Both the position numbers and the translations under genes were made by a program. A stretch of DNA of 64,000 nt. Origin: Actinobacteria bacterium OV450. GTDB taxonomy: Bacteria; Actinomycetota; Actinomycetes; Streptomycetales; Streptomycetaceae. Shown piece by piece: positions 42,978-51,458 of the stretch. How positions within the stretch are numbered: the stretch's first letter is position 1; each line of letters begins with the position of its first letter. Below the pieces are notes generated by a model. That model had not been told where the DNA came from. It was given only the letters and a program-made list of their open reading frames with translations, and did no database searches. Location of the stretch: positions 1 to 64,000 of the forward strand of contig LJCW01000325.1 in NCBI GenBank assembly GCA_001298555.1, given 5' to 3'.

Positions 42978-43826
42978 GTGAGCGACGAACAGATCCCGGT
43001 CGTCCGGGCCGTGGGCCAGGGCACCGCCAAGCTGATGCCGGACGTGGACCGGGAGCGGGCGTGGCTGCTGACCGTCGACGGTGCGCCGCAGTCGTACGTG
43101 GACCTCGACGATCCCGGGTACCTGGAGTTCGAGTACGTACGCCGCCTCGCGCACGTCCTGGACTGCGTGGCGCAGCCGGGGCGGGCGCTGGACCTGCTGC
43201 ACCTCGGCGGCGGCGCGCTGACCCTGCCCCGCTACGCGGCGGCGGCCCGGCCGGGCTCCCGCCAGACGGTGGTCGAGTTCGACGCCGCCCTGGTGGAGCT
43301 GGTCGCCGAGCACCTGCCGCTGCCGGCCGGATCGGGCGTCACGGTGCACGCCGCCGAGGCCCGGGCCTGGCTGGGCGCGGCCGCCACCGACAGCGCGGAC
43401 GTCCTGGTCGCCGATGTGTTCGGCGGCTCGCGGGTACCGGCGCAGCTCACCTCCGTCGAGTACGCGCGGGAGGCGGCGCGGGTGCTGCGGCCCGGCGGGG
43501 TGTACGCGGCGAACCTGGCCGACGGGGCGCCGTTCGGCTTCCTGCGGGCCCAGCTCGCCAACTTCGGCGCGGTGTTCGGGCGGCTCGCACTCGTCGCGGA
43601 GCCCGGGGTGCTGCGCGGGCGGCGGTTCGGGAACGCCGTGCTGCTCGCCTCGGACGCCGAGCTGCCGGTGGCCGCGCTGTCCCGGCGGTGTGCGGCGGAC
43701 GCCTTTCCCGCGCGGGTCGAGGAGGGGGCGTCCCTGGCCCGGTTCATGAAGGGTGCGGTTCCGGTGGGGGACGCGGACGCCGCCCCCTCGCCGGAGCCGC
43801 CGGAGGGCGCGTTCAGCCTCGGCTGA
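42978..43826 (+). CDS. Spermidine synthase-like methyltransferase-fold protein
   Basis: The product is 282 residues. A Rossmann fold of the spermidine synthase class is seen in PGYLEFEYVRRLAHVLDC, ALDLLHLGGGALTLPRYAAA, TVVEFDAALVELVAEHLPL, VTVHAAEARAWL and ADVLVADVFGGSRVPAQLTS. The canonical polyamine-binding Asp pair of true spermidine synthases is not clear, and in actinobacteria many such proteins are of unknown substrate. It is followed convergently by an MFS exporter with a 14-base overlap. GTG start with a -10-like GACAAT six bases upstream. Confidence 0.85.
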   Translation: MSDEQIPVVRAVGQGTAKLMPDVDRERAWLLTVDGAPQSYVDLDDPGYLEFEYVRRLAHVLDCVAQPGRALDLLHLGGGALTLPRYAAAARPGSRQTVVEFDAALVELVAEHLPLPAGSGVTVHAAEARAWLGAAATDSADVLVADVFGGSRVPAQLTSVEYAREAARVLRPGGVYAANLADGAPFGFLRAQLANFGAVFGRLALVAEPGVLRGRRFGNAVLLASDAELPVAALSRRCAADAFPARVEEGASLARFMKGAVPVGDADAAPSPEPPEGAFSLG

Positions 43827-45168
43827 CCCCGGTGGAGACCGCCGGGCCGGGAGCGCCGGCGGCCCGGTCGACGGCGCCGGGCGCACCGGGCGCGGCGGCC
43901 GGGACCGAAGCGGCCTTCGGGGGAGCGGGTTTGCGGGTGAGGCGGCGTACGTCCGGGACGAAGAGGACGGCGGAGGTGCCCAGTACGACCAGCGCGGCGC
44001 AGCCCCACAGGGCCGTGGTGCGGCCGAAGGCCGACTCGACGGGGCCGGCCACGGCCGTCGCCAGCGGCAGCATGGACACGGAGCCGAACCAGTCGTAGGC
44101 CGAGACGCGGGAGAACTTCTCCTCCGGGATCTCCTGGTGCATGGTCGTCATCCAGTTCACGCCGAACACCTCGATGGCCGTTCCGCTGACGAACATGACC
44201 GTGCACAGGGCCCACACCGGCAGGGGGACCGCCAGACCGGCCGACGGCAGCGCCAGGGGGAACACGCACAGGGTGCCGACCAGCAGCAGCCGGCGCGGTT
44301 TCCACACCATCATCAGGACGGCCCCGGCGATGGTGCCGATGCCGAAGAAGGCCAGCGCCAGGCCCCAGGGGGCGGGCCCGCCGAGCCGGTCGCGGGCGAC
44401 GAGCGGACCGTAGACCGCCTCGGCCGCGCCGACGACGGCGACGACCACGGAGAACTGGAGCACGATGCTCCACAGCCAGGGCCGGGTCCGGAACTCCACC
44501 CAGCCCTCGCGCAGGTCGGCGAGCAGGCCGCCGCCGGCAGCCCGGTCGGCGACGTGGCCGACGTCCAGGAAGGCCCGCAGCGCCCCGGCGACGGCGAACG
44601 CGGCGGCGTCCACGGCCAGGACCCAGCCGGGACCGATCGCGGCGATCATGGCTCCGCCGAGGGCCGCTCCGCCGATGCCGGCGCCGTTCATCGCCATCCG
44701 GAAGAGGGCGAAGGCGCGGTTGGCGTGCTCGCCGGAGACGCTGGAGAGCAGCATCCCCTCGGCCGCCGGGTTGAAGAAGGCCTGCCCCGTGCCGCACAGC
44801 GCGGTCAGCAGCATCATCTGCCACAACCGCGGGTGCCCGGTCAGGACGAGCGCGGCGAAAGCGGCCTGCGAGACGCAGTTGAGGGCGTTGGCCGCGACCA
44901 TCACGCGGTGGCGCGGCAGCCGGTCGGCGAGCGCGCCTCCGATGAGCAGGAAGAGGACCAGGGGCAGCGTGCGCGCGGCCGCCACCAGGCCGACGTCGCC
45001 CCCGGACCCGCCCGCCTCCAGAACGGCGAACGCCGAGGCGATGAGCGCTCCGTGGCTACCGAGGTTCGTCACGACCGCGGCACCCGTGAGCAGGGTGTAG
45101 TTGCGTCCGGCCCAGGCGGGTCGGCGGCGGGCGGTCGTGTGGGACGCGGCGGTGGGGGGAGGTTTCAC
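43813..45168 (-). CDS. MFS transporter
   Basis: The product is 451 residues from the GTG complementary to 45166-45168. The frame begins earlier at a TTG, but that TTG is the first half of a consensus -35 box, so the GTG start (leaderless) is preferred. Twelve membrane segments are visible, with the loop motif GGALADRLPRHRVMV between helices 2 and 3 and GTGQAFFNPAAEGMLLSSV in helix 4-5, as in MFS macrolide-type exporters. A hydrophilic Pro/Ala tail ends the protein. The substrate is unknown. Confidence 0.9.
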   Translation of the reverse strand: MKPPPTAASHTTARRRPAWAGRNYTLLTGAAVVTNLGSHGALIASAFAVLEAGGSGGDVGLVAAARTLPLVLFLLIGGALADRLPRHRVMVAANALNCVSQAAFAALVLTGHPRLWQMMLLTALCGTGQAFFNPAAEGMLLSSVSGEHANRAFALFRMAMNGAGIGGAALGGAMIAAIGPGWVLAVDAAAFAVAGALRAFLDVGHVADRAAGGGLLADLREGWVEFRTRPWLWSIVLQFSVVVAVVGAAEAVYGPLVARDRLGGPAPWGLALAFFGIGTIAGAVLMMVWKPRRLLLVGTLCVFPLALPSAGLAVPLPVWALCTVMFVSGTAIEVFGVNWMTTMHQEIPEEKFSRVSAYDWFGSVSMLPLATAVAGPVESAFGRTTALWGCAALVVLGTSAVLFVPDVRRLTRKPAPPKAASVPAAAPGAPGAVDRAAGAPGPAVSTGVSRG

Positions 45169-45175
45169 CCCCGGG

Positions 45176-45204
45176 ACTATCCACGCCCCGAGCCGAGAAT
45201 CCAA
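45176..45204 (-). promoter_or_regulatory. Leaderless promoter of the MFS gene
   Basis: On the minus strand TTGGAT (45199-45204) and GATAGT (45176-45181) are 17 bases apart, and the GTG at 45168 follows the -10 by seven bases. This fixes both the promoter and the start codon. Confidence 0.6.
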
Positions 45205-45279
45205 ACGGATTACGGCCCGGGGCGCGGGGTCGGATGAATCGTTGCGAACGGGACGGACCTGTGGCCTGTGACCGGTGGG

Positions 45280-46314
45280 TCAGCTGGTGCTGCCGGTGCC
45301 GTTCAGTCGCACCGAGCTGAGGATCTTGTCCATCGTCTCCTGGGGGACCTCGCCCTGGACGCCCGCGGCGCTGTAGAGGATCCAGCTGGAGAAGTCACCG
45401 TTGGCGGTCTTGAAGCTGAACGCGATGGACTTGCCGTCGGAGGAGCACTTGTTCTCCTTGGGCACGCCGATCGCCGTCGCGGTCGCCATGTGGCCCTTGA
45501 GGCCGGAGGAGGTGGTGTACTCCTTCGGCTCCGACACCTTCACGGTGCCCTTGGGCGCCTTCTGCGCGAACGCTGCGAACGCCCAGTTGCCCGCCTCGTT
45601 CTTCACCGCCTCGGCGGTGTCCTTGGCGCCCTGGCCGCCCTTGGTGCCGGTACCGGCCAGGCCCGTCGACTCCTCGCGGCCGTCCTTGTTGGAGTCGACC
45701 TTGCACCAGTCCTCCTTGAGGAAGGCAGGCGCGGAGAAGCTGATCATGGGCATGCCGTCGTTCTTCGAGTCGTCGGTGAACCCGGAGATGACGCCCGCGC
45801 TCGCGACGTTCCACTCCGGCGGGACGTCGAAGGCGCTGCCGTACTTGGGGTTGAGGACGACCTTCCAGCCGGGGATCACCGGCTTGACGTCGCCGCCCGC
45901 GCGCGGGTTGGCGCCGGGCGAGGCGGGCGCGGCGGCGGGGGAGGAGGGCGCCGACGAGGAGGCGGCGGCGGGCTTGTTGTCGGCCTGGTCGCTCTTCTTG
46001 TCGTCCCGGGTCAGGACGAACGCGCCGGTGGCGGCGGCCACCACGACGACCGCGGCCGCCGCGACGATGGCCACGGTCTTGGTGGCGTACGGGCTCCCGC
46101 CGCTGCTCTGCGGCAGCGGCGCGGTCTGCTGGGGCTGGCCCCACGGCTGCACCGGCGGGGGCGCCTGGTAGCCCGCCTGCGGGTACCCGTAGCCCGGCTG
46201 CTGCTGGTACGGGTTCGGCTGCTGTCCCTGTCCTGGCTGCTGCTGGTACGGGTTCTGATGCGCGTCCTGGGGGTTCTGTTCTCCCCCGGGCGGCTGCTGC
46301 TGTCCTGGCCACAT
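45280..46314 (-). CDS. PQ-rich single-pass membrane protein
   Basis: The product is 344 residues from the ATG complementary to 46312-46314 (MWPGQQQPPGG). The first ~110 residues are Pro/Gln/Tyr-rich with NPYQQQPG repeats and are cytoplasmic and disordered. A membrane segment follows (VAIVAAAAVVVVAAATGAFVL), then an extracytoplasmic part with a Ser/Ala/Pro linker and a folded domain (GWKVVLNPKYGSAFDVPPEWNV, WCKVDSNKDG, SSWILYSAAGVQGEVPQETMDKILSSV). The domain has three cysteines. It resembles many Streptomyces membrane proteins of unknown function; none is assigned. Confidence 0.8.
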   Translation of the reverse strand: MWPGQQQPPGGEQNPQDAHQNPYQQQPGQGQQPNPYQQQPGYGYPQAGYQAPPPVQPWGQPQQTAPLPQSSGGSPYATKTVAIVAAAAVVVVAAATGAFVLTRDDKKSDQADNKPAAASSSAPSSPAAAPASPGANPRAGGDVKPVIPGWKVVLNPKYGSAFDVPPEWNVASAGVISGFTDDSKNDGMPMISFSAPAFLKEDWCKVDSNKDGREESTGLAGTGTKGGQGAKDTAEAVKNEAGNWAFAAFAQKAPKGTVKVSEPKEYTTSSGLKGHMATATAIGVPKENKCSSDGKSIAFSFKTANGDFSSWILYSAAGVQGEVPQETMDKILSSVRLNGTGSTS

Positions 46315-46410
46315 GGCCGGTAACGATAGTGGGCGCCGGTGACAGGAGCCACGGCCGCCCCCGGCCCAGGTCTGGCCAACGCTGTCTACTCGTGGGTAAC
46401 ATCGCCTGCC

Positions 46411-46863
46411 ATGAGCGCAGACCAGATGAACGTGGGCGAACTGCTCGCCGCTACGGTGCCGATGGCCCGGACCCTGAACCTCCAGTTCCTGGAGACCACC
46501 CCCGAGCGCGCCGTCGTCCGGCTGCCCGACCAGCCCGACTACCACAACCACGTGGGCGGCCCCCACGCCGGCGCCATGTTCACCCTCGCCGAGTCCGCGA
46601 GCGGCGCGATCGTCCTGGCCGCCTTCGGCGACCAGCTCTCGCGCGCCGTGCCCCTCGCCGTCAAGGCCGAGATCGGCTACAAGAAGCTCGCCAAGGGCGT
46701 CGTGACCGCCACCGCCACCCTCGGCCGCCCGGCCGCCGAGGTCGTCGCCGAACTCGACGCGGGCGGCCGCCCCGAGTTCCCCGTCACCATCGCCATCCAG
46801 CGCGAGGACGAGGCCGTGACGGGCGAAATGACCGTCGTTTGGACGCTCCGCCCGAACGCCTAG
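46411..46863 (+). CDS. DUF4442/PaaI-type hotdog thioesterase
   Basis: The product is 150 residues from the ATG at 46411. The hotdog fold is shown by TLNLQFLETTPERAVVRLPDQPDYHNHVGGPHAGAMFTLAE, with the HAG loop, and VKAEIGYKKLAKGVVTATATL. These proteins hydrolyse acyl-CoA or related thioesters; the substrate is not known. TAACAT ends eight bases before the ATG and no ribosome site is visible, indicating a leaderless mRNA. It is divergent from the PQ-rich membrane protein and has a strong terminator. Confidence 0.88.
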   Translation: MSADQMNVGELLAATVPMARTLNLQFLETTPERAVVRLPDQPDYHNHVGGPHAGAMFTLAESASGAIVLAAFGDQLSRAVPLAVKAEIGYKKLAKGVVTATATLGRPAAEVVAELDAGGRPEFPVTIAIQREDEAVTGEMTVVWTLRPNA

Positions 46864-46907
46864 TCGCCGACGGCCGCCCGTGCGTGGGCGGTGCCGCCGG
46901 TCCAGGA

Positions 46908-46947
46908 CCCGCCCGGGGACGAGGAAGAACCCTCGCCCCCGGGCGGG
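46908..46947 (+). terminator. Terminator of the thioesterase gene
   Basis: Seventeen-base arms (46908-46924 and 46931-46947) pair with one A-C mismatch around AAGAAC, followed by a pyrimidine-rich stretch with T triplets. Confidence 0.8.
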
Positions 46948-47007
46948 TTCCCTGTTTCCCGCGTGCTCTCCGGGACCCCTGAGTTCCCCGTTCCCCGCGT
47001 CGTCCGC

Positions 47008-47043
47008 GTTCTGGGCGTTCTCGGCGTGCTCGGGGTTCTCGGC
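47008..47043 (+). repeat. 9-bp tandem repeat upstream of the VapB gene
   Basis: Four imperfect copies of GTTCTCGGC run from 47008 to 47043, in a T/C-rich stretch upstream of the antitoxin gene. No protein is called through it. Confidence 0.6.
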
Positions 47044-47138
47044 GTTTTCCGTTTCCTCGCCTTCTTTGCGTGCCGCGCGTGTCGAGCCCGCGGGCGCGGG
47101 GGATGGCTGGAGTCCGGGCGATTGTTCAGGAGGTGGCC

Positions 47139-47339
47139 GTGGCCAAGGTCGACATCAGTCTCGACGCCGAGCTCGTGGTGGAGGTGATGGTCCTCGCCGG
47201 GATCGGTTCGCCCCAGGACGCGGTGGAGGCCGTCGTACGGGACTACATCGCGCGCGGGCACCGCACCGAGGCGCGGGTGCAGGCGCAGGACGCGGCCCGC
47301 CGGGACACCGAGGCCCTGGAGCCGCCGTCGCAGGGCTGA
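47139..47339 (+). CDS. VapB-type antitoxin (orphan)
   Basis: The product is 66 residues from the GTG at 47139, with AGGAGG five bases upstream; an ATG at 47103 is a longer option without a ribosome site. The ribbon-helix-helix part reads KVDISLDAELVVEVMVLAGI and SPQDAVEAVVRDYIARGHR, as in VapB antitoxins of the MT0323 type. A charged tail follows. VapB proteins bind their own promoter and a PIN-domain RNase toxin. No PIN toxin is adjacent; only a decayed glycosidase follows. It may be an orphan regulator. Confidence 0.75.
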   Translation: MAKVDISLDAELVVEVMVLAGIGSPQDAVEAVVRDYIARGHRTEARVQAQDAARRDTEALEPPSQG

Positions 47340-47485
47340 ACCTCGGCGCAGCGGTGGCGCGTCCGGCCGGGCGGGCGGGCCGGCCGGGCGGGCGGCCCGG
47401 ACGCCGCACCGTGGGCGCGGGAGAGGTCCGGCGCGAGCCGCTCCCGCCGCCCGGAGCCGCAGCGAACCCCCATGAGCGAACCCCC

Positions 47486-48129
47486 ATGGGCGAGGCCGGC
47501 CGGCGGGTGGCCGCCGGCCGGAGCCGGAGCCGCGAGGGCACGTTCACGCTCGGCGCGGACGACGACTGGACGCTGTCCGTCCGCTGCACCGGGAAGCGGT
47601 CCGGCGTGCGCCTCGACGGCGAGGAGCTCTTCCCCGTCCGGCAGGGCGTGGCCGAGCAGTTCGCCGGCGGGCTCCCCGTCACGGCGCCCGACGGGTTCAC
47701 CGTCCGCCGCCGCACCCTCGCCCCCACGGCGGGCACGCACCGGCTCGCCGTCTCCGCCGAGGGCGGGGCCACGGGCCGGCGGTTCCGGCAGCTGCACACC
47801 TCTGGCGACCCGGGCCGCCGACCTCGCCGTGGCCGTGAAGAGCGCCGAGGAGGCACACGCCGTCGTGCTGTTCGCCTGTGACGACGCCACCGAGCGCTCC
47901 GACCGGACCTCGCTGGGGCTGCCGGGCGGGCAGCCGCGGCGCGGCAGGTGGCCCCGCTGGTCCCGTTCGGGCACACGCTCTCGTACACGACCTGGGAGTA
48001 CGAGAAGCCGAGCGTCCGGCCGGAGCGCGGCACGCCCGGGTGCCGGGTTCAGGCCTTCGCGAAGTGTTCGCGGGCCGTTCCTCCCGCGAACTGCGCCTGA
48101 GGGCGAAGGCTGTGTTCGAGAGCGGATAG
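47486..48129 (+). pseudogene. Decayed GH3 beta-glucosidase
   Basis: Segments typical of a GH3 enzyme appear in order but in different frames. First comes a PA14-like part with GTFTLGADDDWTLSVRCTG and PDGFTVRRRTLAPTAGTHRL. After a one-base shift near 47810 the reading becomes TRAADLAVAVKSAEEAHAVV, then DRTSLGLPGGQ. About 200 expected residues are then missing, and another frame gives LVPFGHTLSYTTWEYEKPSV, followed in a third frame by VFAGRSSRELRLRAKAVF to the stop at 48127-48129. The N-terminal catalytic barrel is absent. The gene is therefore a remnant with at least two shifts and large deletions. Confidence 0.75.
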
Positions 48130-48186
48130 GCTGCCCGTTCGGCGTGTCACAGCAGGCGCGCCGCCGCGATTCGGGAGGACGTACCG

Positions 48187-48837
48187 GTGCACATCCAGGA
48201 ATGGCTGGAGACGATTCCGGCGGTCAGCATCTATCTCCTGGTGGGTCTGGTCATCGGGCTGGAGAGCCTGGGCATCCCGCTGCCGGGGGAGATCGTCCTG
48301 GTCAGCTCGGCACTGCTGGCCTCGCAGCACGGCGAGATCGACCCCGTGGTCCTGGGGGTCTGCGCCTCCGTCGGAGCGATCGTGGGCGACTCGATCGGCT
48401 ACGCGATCGGCCGCAGGGGAGGCAAGCCGCTGCTGGAGAGGCTGGGCCGGCGCTTCCCGAAGCACTTCGGGCCGGACCACGTGGCGCAGGCCGAGCGCTC
48501 CTTCGAGAAGTGGGGCATGTGGGCCGTCTTCTTCGGGCGGTTCGTGGCCCTGCTGAGGATCTTCGCCGGTCCGCTGGCCGGCGTGCTGCACATGCCGTAC
48601 TGGCGGTTCCTGATCGCGAACGTTCTCGGCGGGATCCTCTGGGCGGGCGGCACCACGGCCGTCATCTACTCGATCGGCATCGTGGCGGAGCCGTGGCTGA
48701 AGGGCTTCTCCTGGGTGGCGCTGGTGGTGGCCCTGCTGATCGGGCTCACCGTGACGCTGGTGCTGCGCAGCCGCATGAAGAAGGCGGCCGAGGCGGCGGG
48801 AACGGCCGCTGAGGCGGAGCCGGCCGCGGCCGAATAG
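48187..48837 (+). CDS. DedA family membrane protein
   Basis: The product is 216 residues from the GTG at 48187 after GGGAGGAC. About five hydrophobic segments and the DedA signatures are present: GLESLGIPLPGEIVLVSSALLA and FFGRFVALLRIFAGPLAGVLHMPYWRFLIAN, with the conserved G-x-x-x-R helices. DedA proteins move undecaprenyl phosphate or other lipids across the membrane and support envelope integrity. The last 30 residues are an Ala/Glu tail. It stands alone. Confidence 0.92.
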   Translation: MHIQEWLETIPAVSIYLLVGLVIGLESLGIPLPGEIVLVSSALLASQHGEIDPVVLGVCASVGAIVGDSIGYAIGRRGGKPLLERLGRRFPKHFGPDHVAQAERSFEKWGMWAVFFGRFVALLRIFAGPLAGVLHMPYWRFLIANVLGGILWAGGTTAVIYSIGIVAEPWLKGFSWVALVVALLIGLTVTLVLRSRMKKAAEAAGTAAEAEPAAAE

Positions 48838-48877
48838 CGGACCGCCCGACGGCCGGACCCCGCGGCCGGACCGCCCC

Positions 48878-48900
48878 GCGGCCGGACCGCTTCCGGCCGC
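48878..48900 (+). terminator. Terminator after the DedA gene
   Basis: GCGGCCGGA (48878-48886) and TCCGGCCGC (48892-48900) pair around five bases. The left arm is duplicated 16-17 bases upstream, so two alternative stems are possible. Confidence 0.6.
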
Positions 48901-48952
48901 GTGCCGGGCGGGTACGGTGCGGGGGTGCGGGTACGGCGTGCGCGCCGGCCCG

Positions 48953-49504
48953 TTACTGCGCGGGCTGGACGGCCGCGCGGTGCTGCTTCGCCAGGTCCGC
49001 GTACATCAGGGCGTTGACCTTGATGCCCTCGCGCTCCTCGTCGGTGAGCTCCCGCCGCACCTTGGCCGGCACGCCCGCGACCAGTGACCCGGGCGGGACC
49101 ACCATGCCCTGCGGGACCAGTGCCTGCGCGGCCACCAGCGAGCCGGCCCCGATCACCGCGCCGTTGAGGACGGTGGCCCCCATGCCGATGAGGCAGTCGT
49201 CCTCGACCGTGCAGCCGTGCACCACCGCGTTGTGGCCGATGGAGACGCGCTCGCCGATCGTGACCGGGAAGCCGGGGTCGACGTGCAGCGTGCAGTTGTC
49301 CTGCACGTTGCTGTCCGCACCGAGCGAGATGGGGCCGCAGTCGGCGCGCAGCACCGCCGAGTACCAGATGCTGGCGCCCGCGGCCATCGTGACGTCGCCG
49401 ACCACGACCGAGGTCGGCGCGGTGAAGGCCGTGGGGTCGATCCGCGGGCTCTTGCCGCCCACGCCCGCGACGAGTGCCTGGCCCTGGTCCGCCTGATACG
49501 TCAT
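48953..49504 (-). CDS. Gamma-class carbonic anhydrase-like protein
   Basis: The product is 183 residues from the ATG complementary to 49502-49504. Left-handed beta-helix hexapeptides fill the protein, with TSVVVGDVTMAAGASIWYSAVLRADCG, NVQDNCTLHVDPG (metal His) and SIGHNAVVHGC (two more His). These match the zinc site of the gamma-CA/YrdA family. Many members have weak or no carbonic anhydrase activity and unknown function. The C-terminus is a helix (EEREGIKVNALMYADLAKQH). Confidence 0.9.
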   Translation of the reverse strand: MTYQADQGQALVAGVGGKSPRIDPTAFTAPTSVVVGDVTMAAGASIWYSAVLRADCGPISLGADSNVQDNCTLHVDPGFPVTIGERVSIGHNAVVHGCTVEDDCLIGMGATVLNGAVIGAGSLVAAQALVPQGMVVPPGSLVAGVPAKVRRELTDEEREGIKVNALMYADLAKQHRAAVQPAQ

Positions 49505-49636
49505 GTTCTCTTCCCCAGTCCTGTGTCCGGCGTGCGGTGTCGCGCTACCGGCACGGTAGGCCACGCACCCCGCGCACCCGGCGATGGGGTGAAGATCACG
49601 GCGCGCTGGGTGCACCCGGCGCGTTACGGTGACCCG

Positions 49637-50428
49637 GTGCCGAAGAACCAGAACACGTTCTCATCCCTGCCCGCCGTGACGGTCCTGGCGTCCTTGCGCC
49701 GCAGGCTCGCCAGTCGTGCGGTCCACGCCGGCTGGCGCTGGATGCAGCAGGCCGGTGCGGTGACCGCGCAGACCCCCGGCCGGCTGCGCTTCGGCGCGAT
49801 CGGACACGGCACCCGCCTCGCCTTCCCCCAGGGCACGGTGTTCGGCGAGCCGTGGATCCGCCTCGGCGAGCACTGCATCATCGCCGAGCAGGTCACGCTG
49901 ACCGCCGGTATGATGCCCGGCCTCGACCTCGGCAGCGAGCCGGTGCTGGTCCTCGGGAACGGCGTCGTCCTCGGCCGGGACACCCATGTCATAGCCGACA
50001 CCCGGATCACCATCGGCAACGACACCTTCTGCGGGCCCGGGGTCTACATCACCTCCACGAACCACAGCTACGACGATCCGCACGAGCCCGTCGGCAAGCA
50101 GTGGCCGCGCAGCGCTCCGGTGGAGATCGGCCCCGGCTGCTGGCTCGGCACGGGCGCGGTGATCCTGCCGGGGGCCCGGCTGGGCCGCAACGTGGTGGTG
50201 GCCGCGGGGGCCGTCGTACGGGGCGAGGTGCCGGACCACGCGGTGGTGGCCGGGGCGCCCGCGCGGATCGTACGCCGGTGGCAGCCGGAGACGGGGTGGC
50301 AGCCGCCGCTGCGGACCCCGGCGCCGGTGCCGATCCCGGAAGGGGTGACGCCGGAGCAGCTGCGCGCGGTGGCGCAGTTGGCGGAGGCCGAGCAGCGCGC
50401 GGCCGACCCCGCTGCGGAACCCGCCTGA
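49637..50428 (+). CDS. Hexapeptide-repeat acyltransferase (LbH)
   Basis: The product is 263 residues from the GTG at 49637. The left-handed beta-helix runs from about 60 to 210, with HCIIAEQVTLTAGM, GVVLGRDTHVIADTRITIGND, FCGPGVYITSTNHSYDDPHEPVG (catalytic-type histidine) and IGPGCWLGTGAVILPGARLG, ending AVVAGAPARIVRRW. Such O-acetyltransferases of the WbbJ/MaaA kind modify sugars or antibiotics with acetyl-CoA; the acceptor is unknown. TACGGT ends six bases before the GTG, so the mRNA is probably leaderless. Confidence 0.88.
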   Translation: MPKNQNTFSSLPAVTVLASLRRRLASRAVHAGWRWMQQAGAVTAQTPGRLRFGAIGHGTRLAFPQGTVFGEPWIRLGEHCIIAEQVTLTAGMMPGLDLGSEPVLVLGNGVVLGRDTHVIADTRITIGNDTFCGPGVYITSTNHSYDDPHEPVGKQWPRSAPVEIGPGCWLGTGAVILPGARLGRNVVVAAGAVVRGEVPDHAVVAGAPARIVRRWQPETGWQPPLRTPAPVPIPEGVTPEQLRAVAQLAEAEQRAADPAAEPA

Positions 50429-50432
50429 CCGG

Positions 50433-50459
50433 CCGGACCGCCCGAGGGCTCGGGTCCGG
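50433..50459. terminator. Bidirectional hairpin between convergent genes
   Basis: CCGGACC and GGTCCGG-type outer arms with CCGAG/CTCGG inside pair with a small bulge. It sits in the 31-base gap between the acyltransferase and the EamA gene. Confidence 0.55.
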
Positions 50460-51335
50460 TCAGCCGGCGGCCAGGAGGACCGTGCCGGCGAGGGCGAGGC
50501 CGGCGCCGGCCGCCTGGACCGTCCGCAGCCGCTCCTTGAGCACGACGAAGGCGGCGAGCGCGGTGACGACCGGGTAGAGCGAGGAGAGCACGGCGGCCAC
50601 GGTGACCGGGCCGTGCTGGGCGGCGATCGAGTAGGTTCCGTTCGCCGCGACGTCGGCCAGGCCGACGAAGGCCAGCGCGGGCAGCAGGCCCCACAGGACA
50701 CGCGGACCCGTCCCCGCGGGCAGGACCGGGGCGCCGCCCCGGGCCCGGAACCACAGGGCCGCGCCACCCGCGGCCACGTTGGTGACCCGCTGGACGAACA
50801 GGGCGAGGAAGAGGCCGGTCACGCCCGTGGAGGGCGTGGAGGCGTGCGCGATCAGGGCCATCACCGCGCCGAAGCCGAAGGCGGCGGTCAGGGTGAGGAC
50901 GACGGCCTGCCGCTGTACGGGGGCACCGCGCAGCTCCGGCCCGCCCGCGAGGACGATGCCCACGACGGCCACCGCGATCCCGGCGAACTGGCCCGGCCCG
51001 GGGCGCTCGCCCAGTGCCAGCCCCACCGCCACGGGCACGACCACCCCGATGGAGCCGAGTGGCGAGACCACGCCCATCGGCCCGAGGGCCAGCGCCTTGT
51101 AGAAACTGAGCATGGCGACCGGTCCGACGAGGCCCGCGGCGACCGCGAACCAGAGTTGCGGACCGGCCTCCCGCCAGGCCCCGGTGCCCAGGACGACCGC
51201 GCCGAGTGCGATCACGGCGAGGATCTGGGAGACCACGACGACCGTGAGCGCCGGCAGGCGGCGGGTCAGCAGCCCGCCGCCGAAGTCGGCCAGACCCCAG
51301 AGCACGGCTGTGGCCAGGGCGAAGAAGGCGGTCAT
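50460..51335 (-). CDS. EamA/DMT-family transporter
   Basis: The product is 291 residues from the ATG complementary to 51333-51335. Ten membrane segments in two EamA repeats are seen, with TAFFALATAVLWGLADFGGGLL at the start, SFYKALALGPMGVVSPLGSIGVVVPV in repeat one and VAAVLSSLYPVVTALAAFVVLKE in repeat two. The substrate is unknown. It is divergent from an XRE-cupin regulator with repeated operator-like elements between, so it is the likely target. Confidence 0.9.
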   Translation of the reverse strand: MTAFFALATAVLWGLADFGGGLLTRRLPALTVVVVSQILAVIALGAVVLGTGAWREAGPQLWFAVAAGLVGPVAMLSFYKALALGPMGVVSPLGSIGVVVPVAVGLALGERPGPGQFAGIAVAVVGIVLAGGPELRGAPVQRQAVVLTLTAAFGFGAVMALIAHASTPSTGVTGLFLALFVQRVTNVAAGGAALWFRARGGAPVLPAGTGPRVLWGLLPALAFVGLADVAANGTYSIAAQHGPVTVAAVLSSLYPVVTALAAFVVLKERLRTVQAAGAGLALAGTVLLAAG

Positions 51336-51353
51336 GACGGGGGCCTCGCAGTA

Positions 51354-51418
51354 CAGTGCAGTGAACGGTGGAGTGCAGCGTGCAGCACAAGGCACGGTAG
51401 TTCAGTGCAATGAACTAC
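51354..51418. promoter_or_regulatory. Operator-like repeats between EamA and XRE-cupin genes
   Basis: CAGTGCAGTGAAC (51354-51366) and CAGTGCAATGAAC (51403-51415) are near-identical direct repeats. The second lies inside a perfect inverted repeat, GTAGTTCA-N6-TGAACTAC (51397-51418). These are good candidate sites for the XRE-cupin regulator. Confidence 0.6.
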
Positions 51419-51458
51419 GCCAGTCAAAATATTGGACGCCAGTGATGGGGGCGCAACG

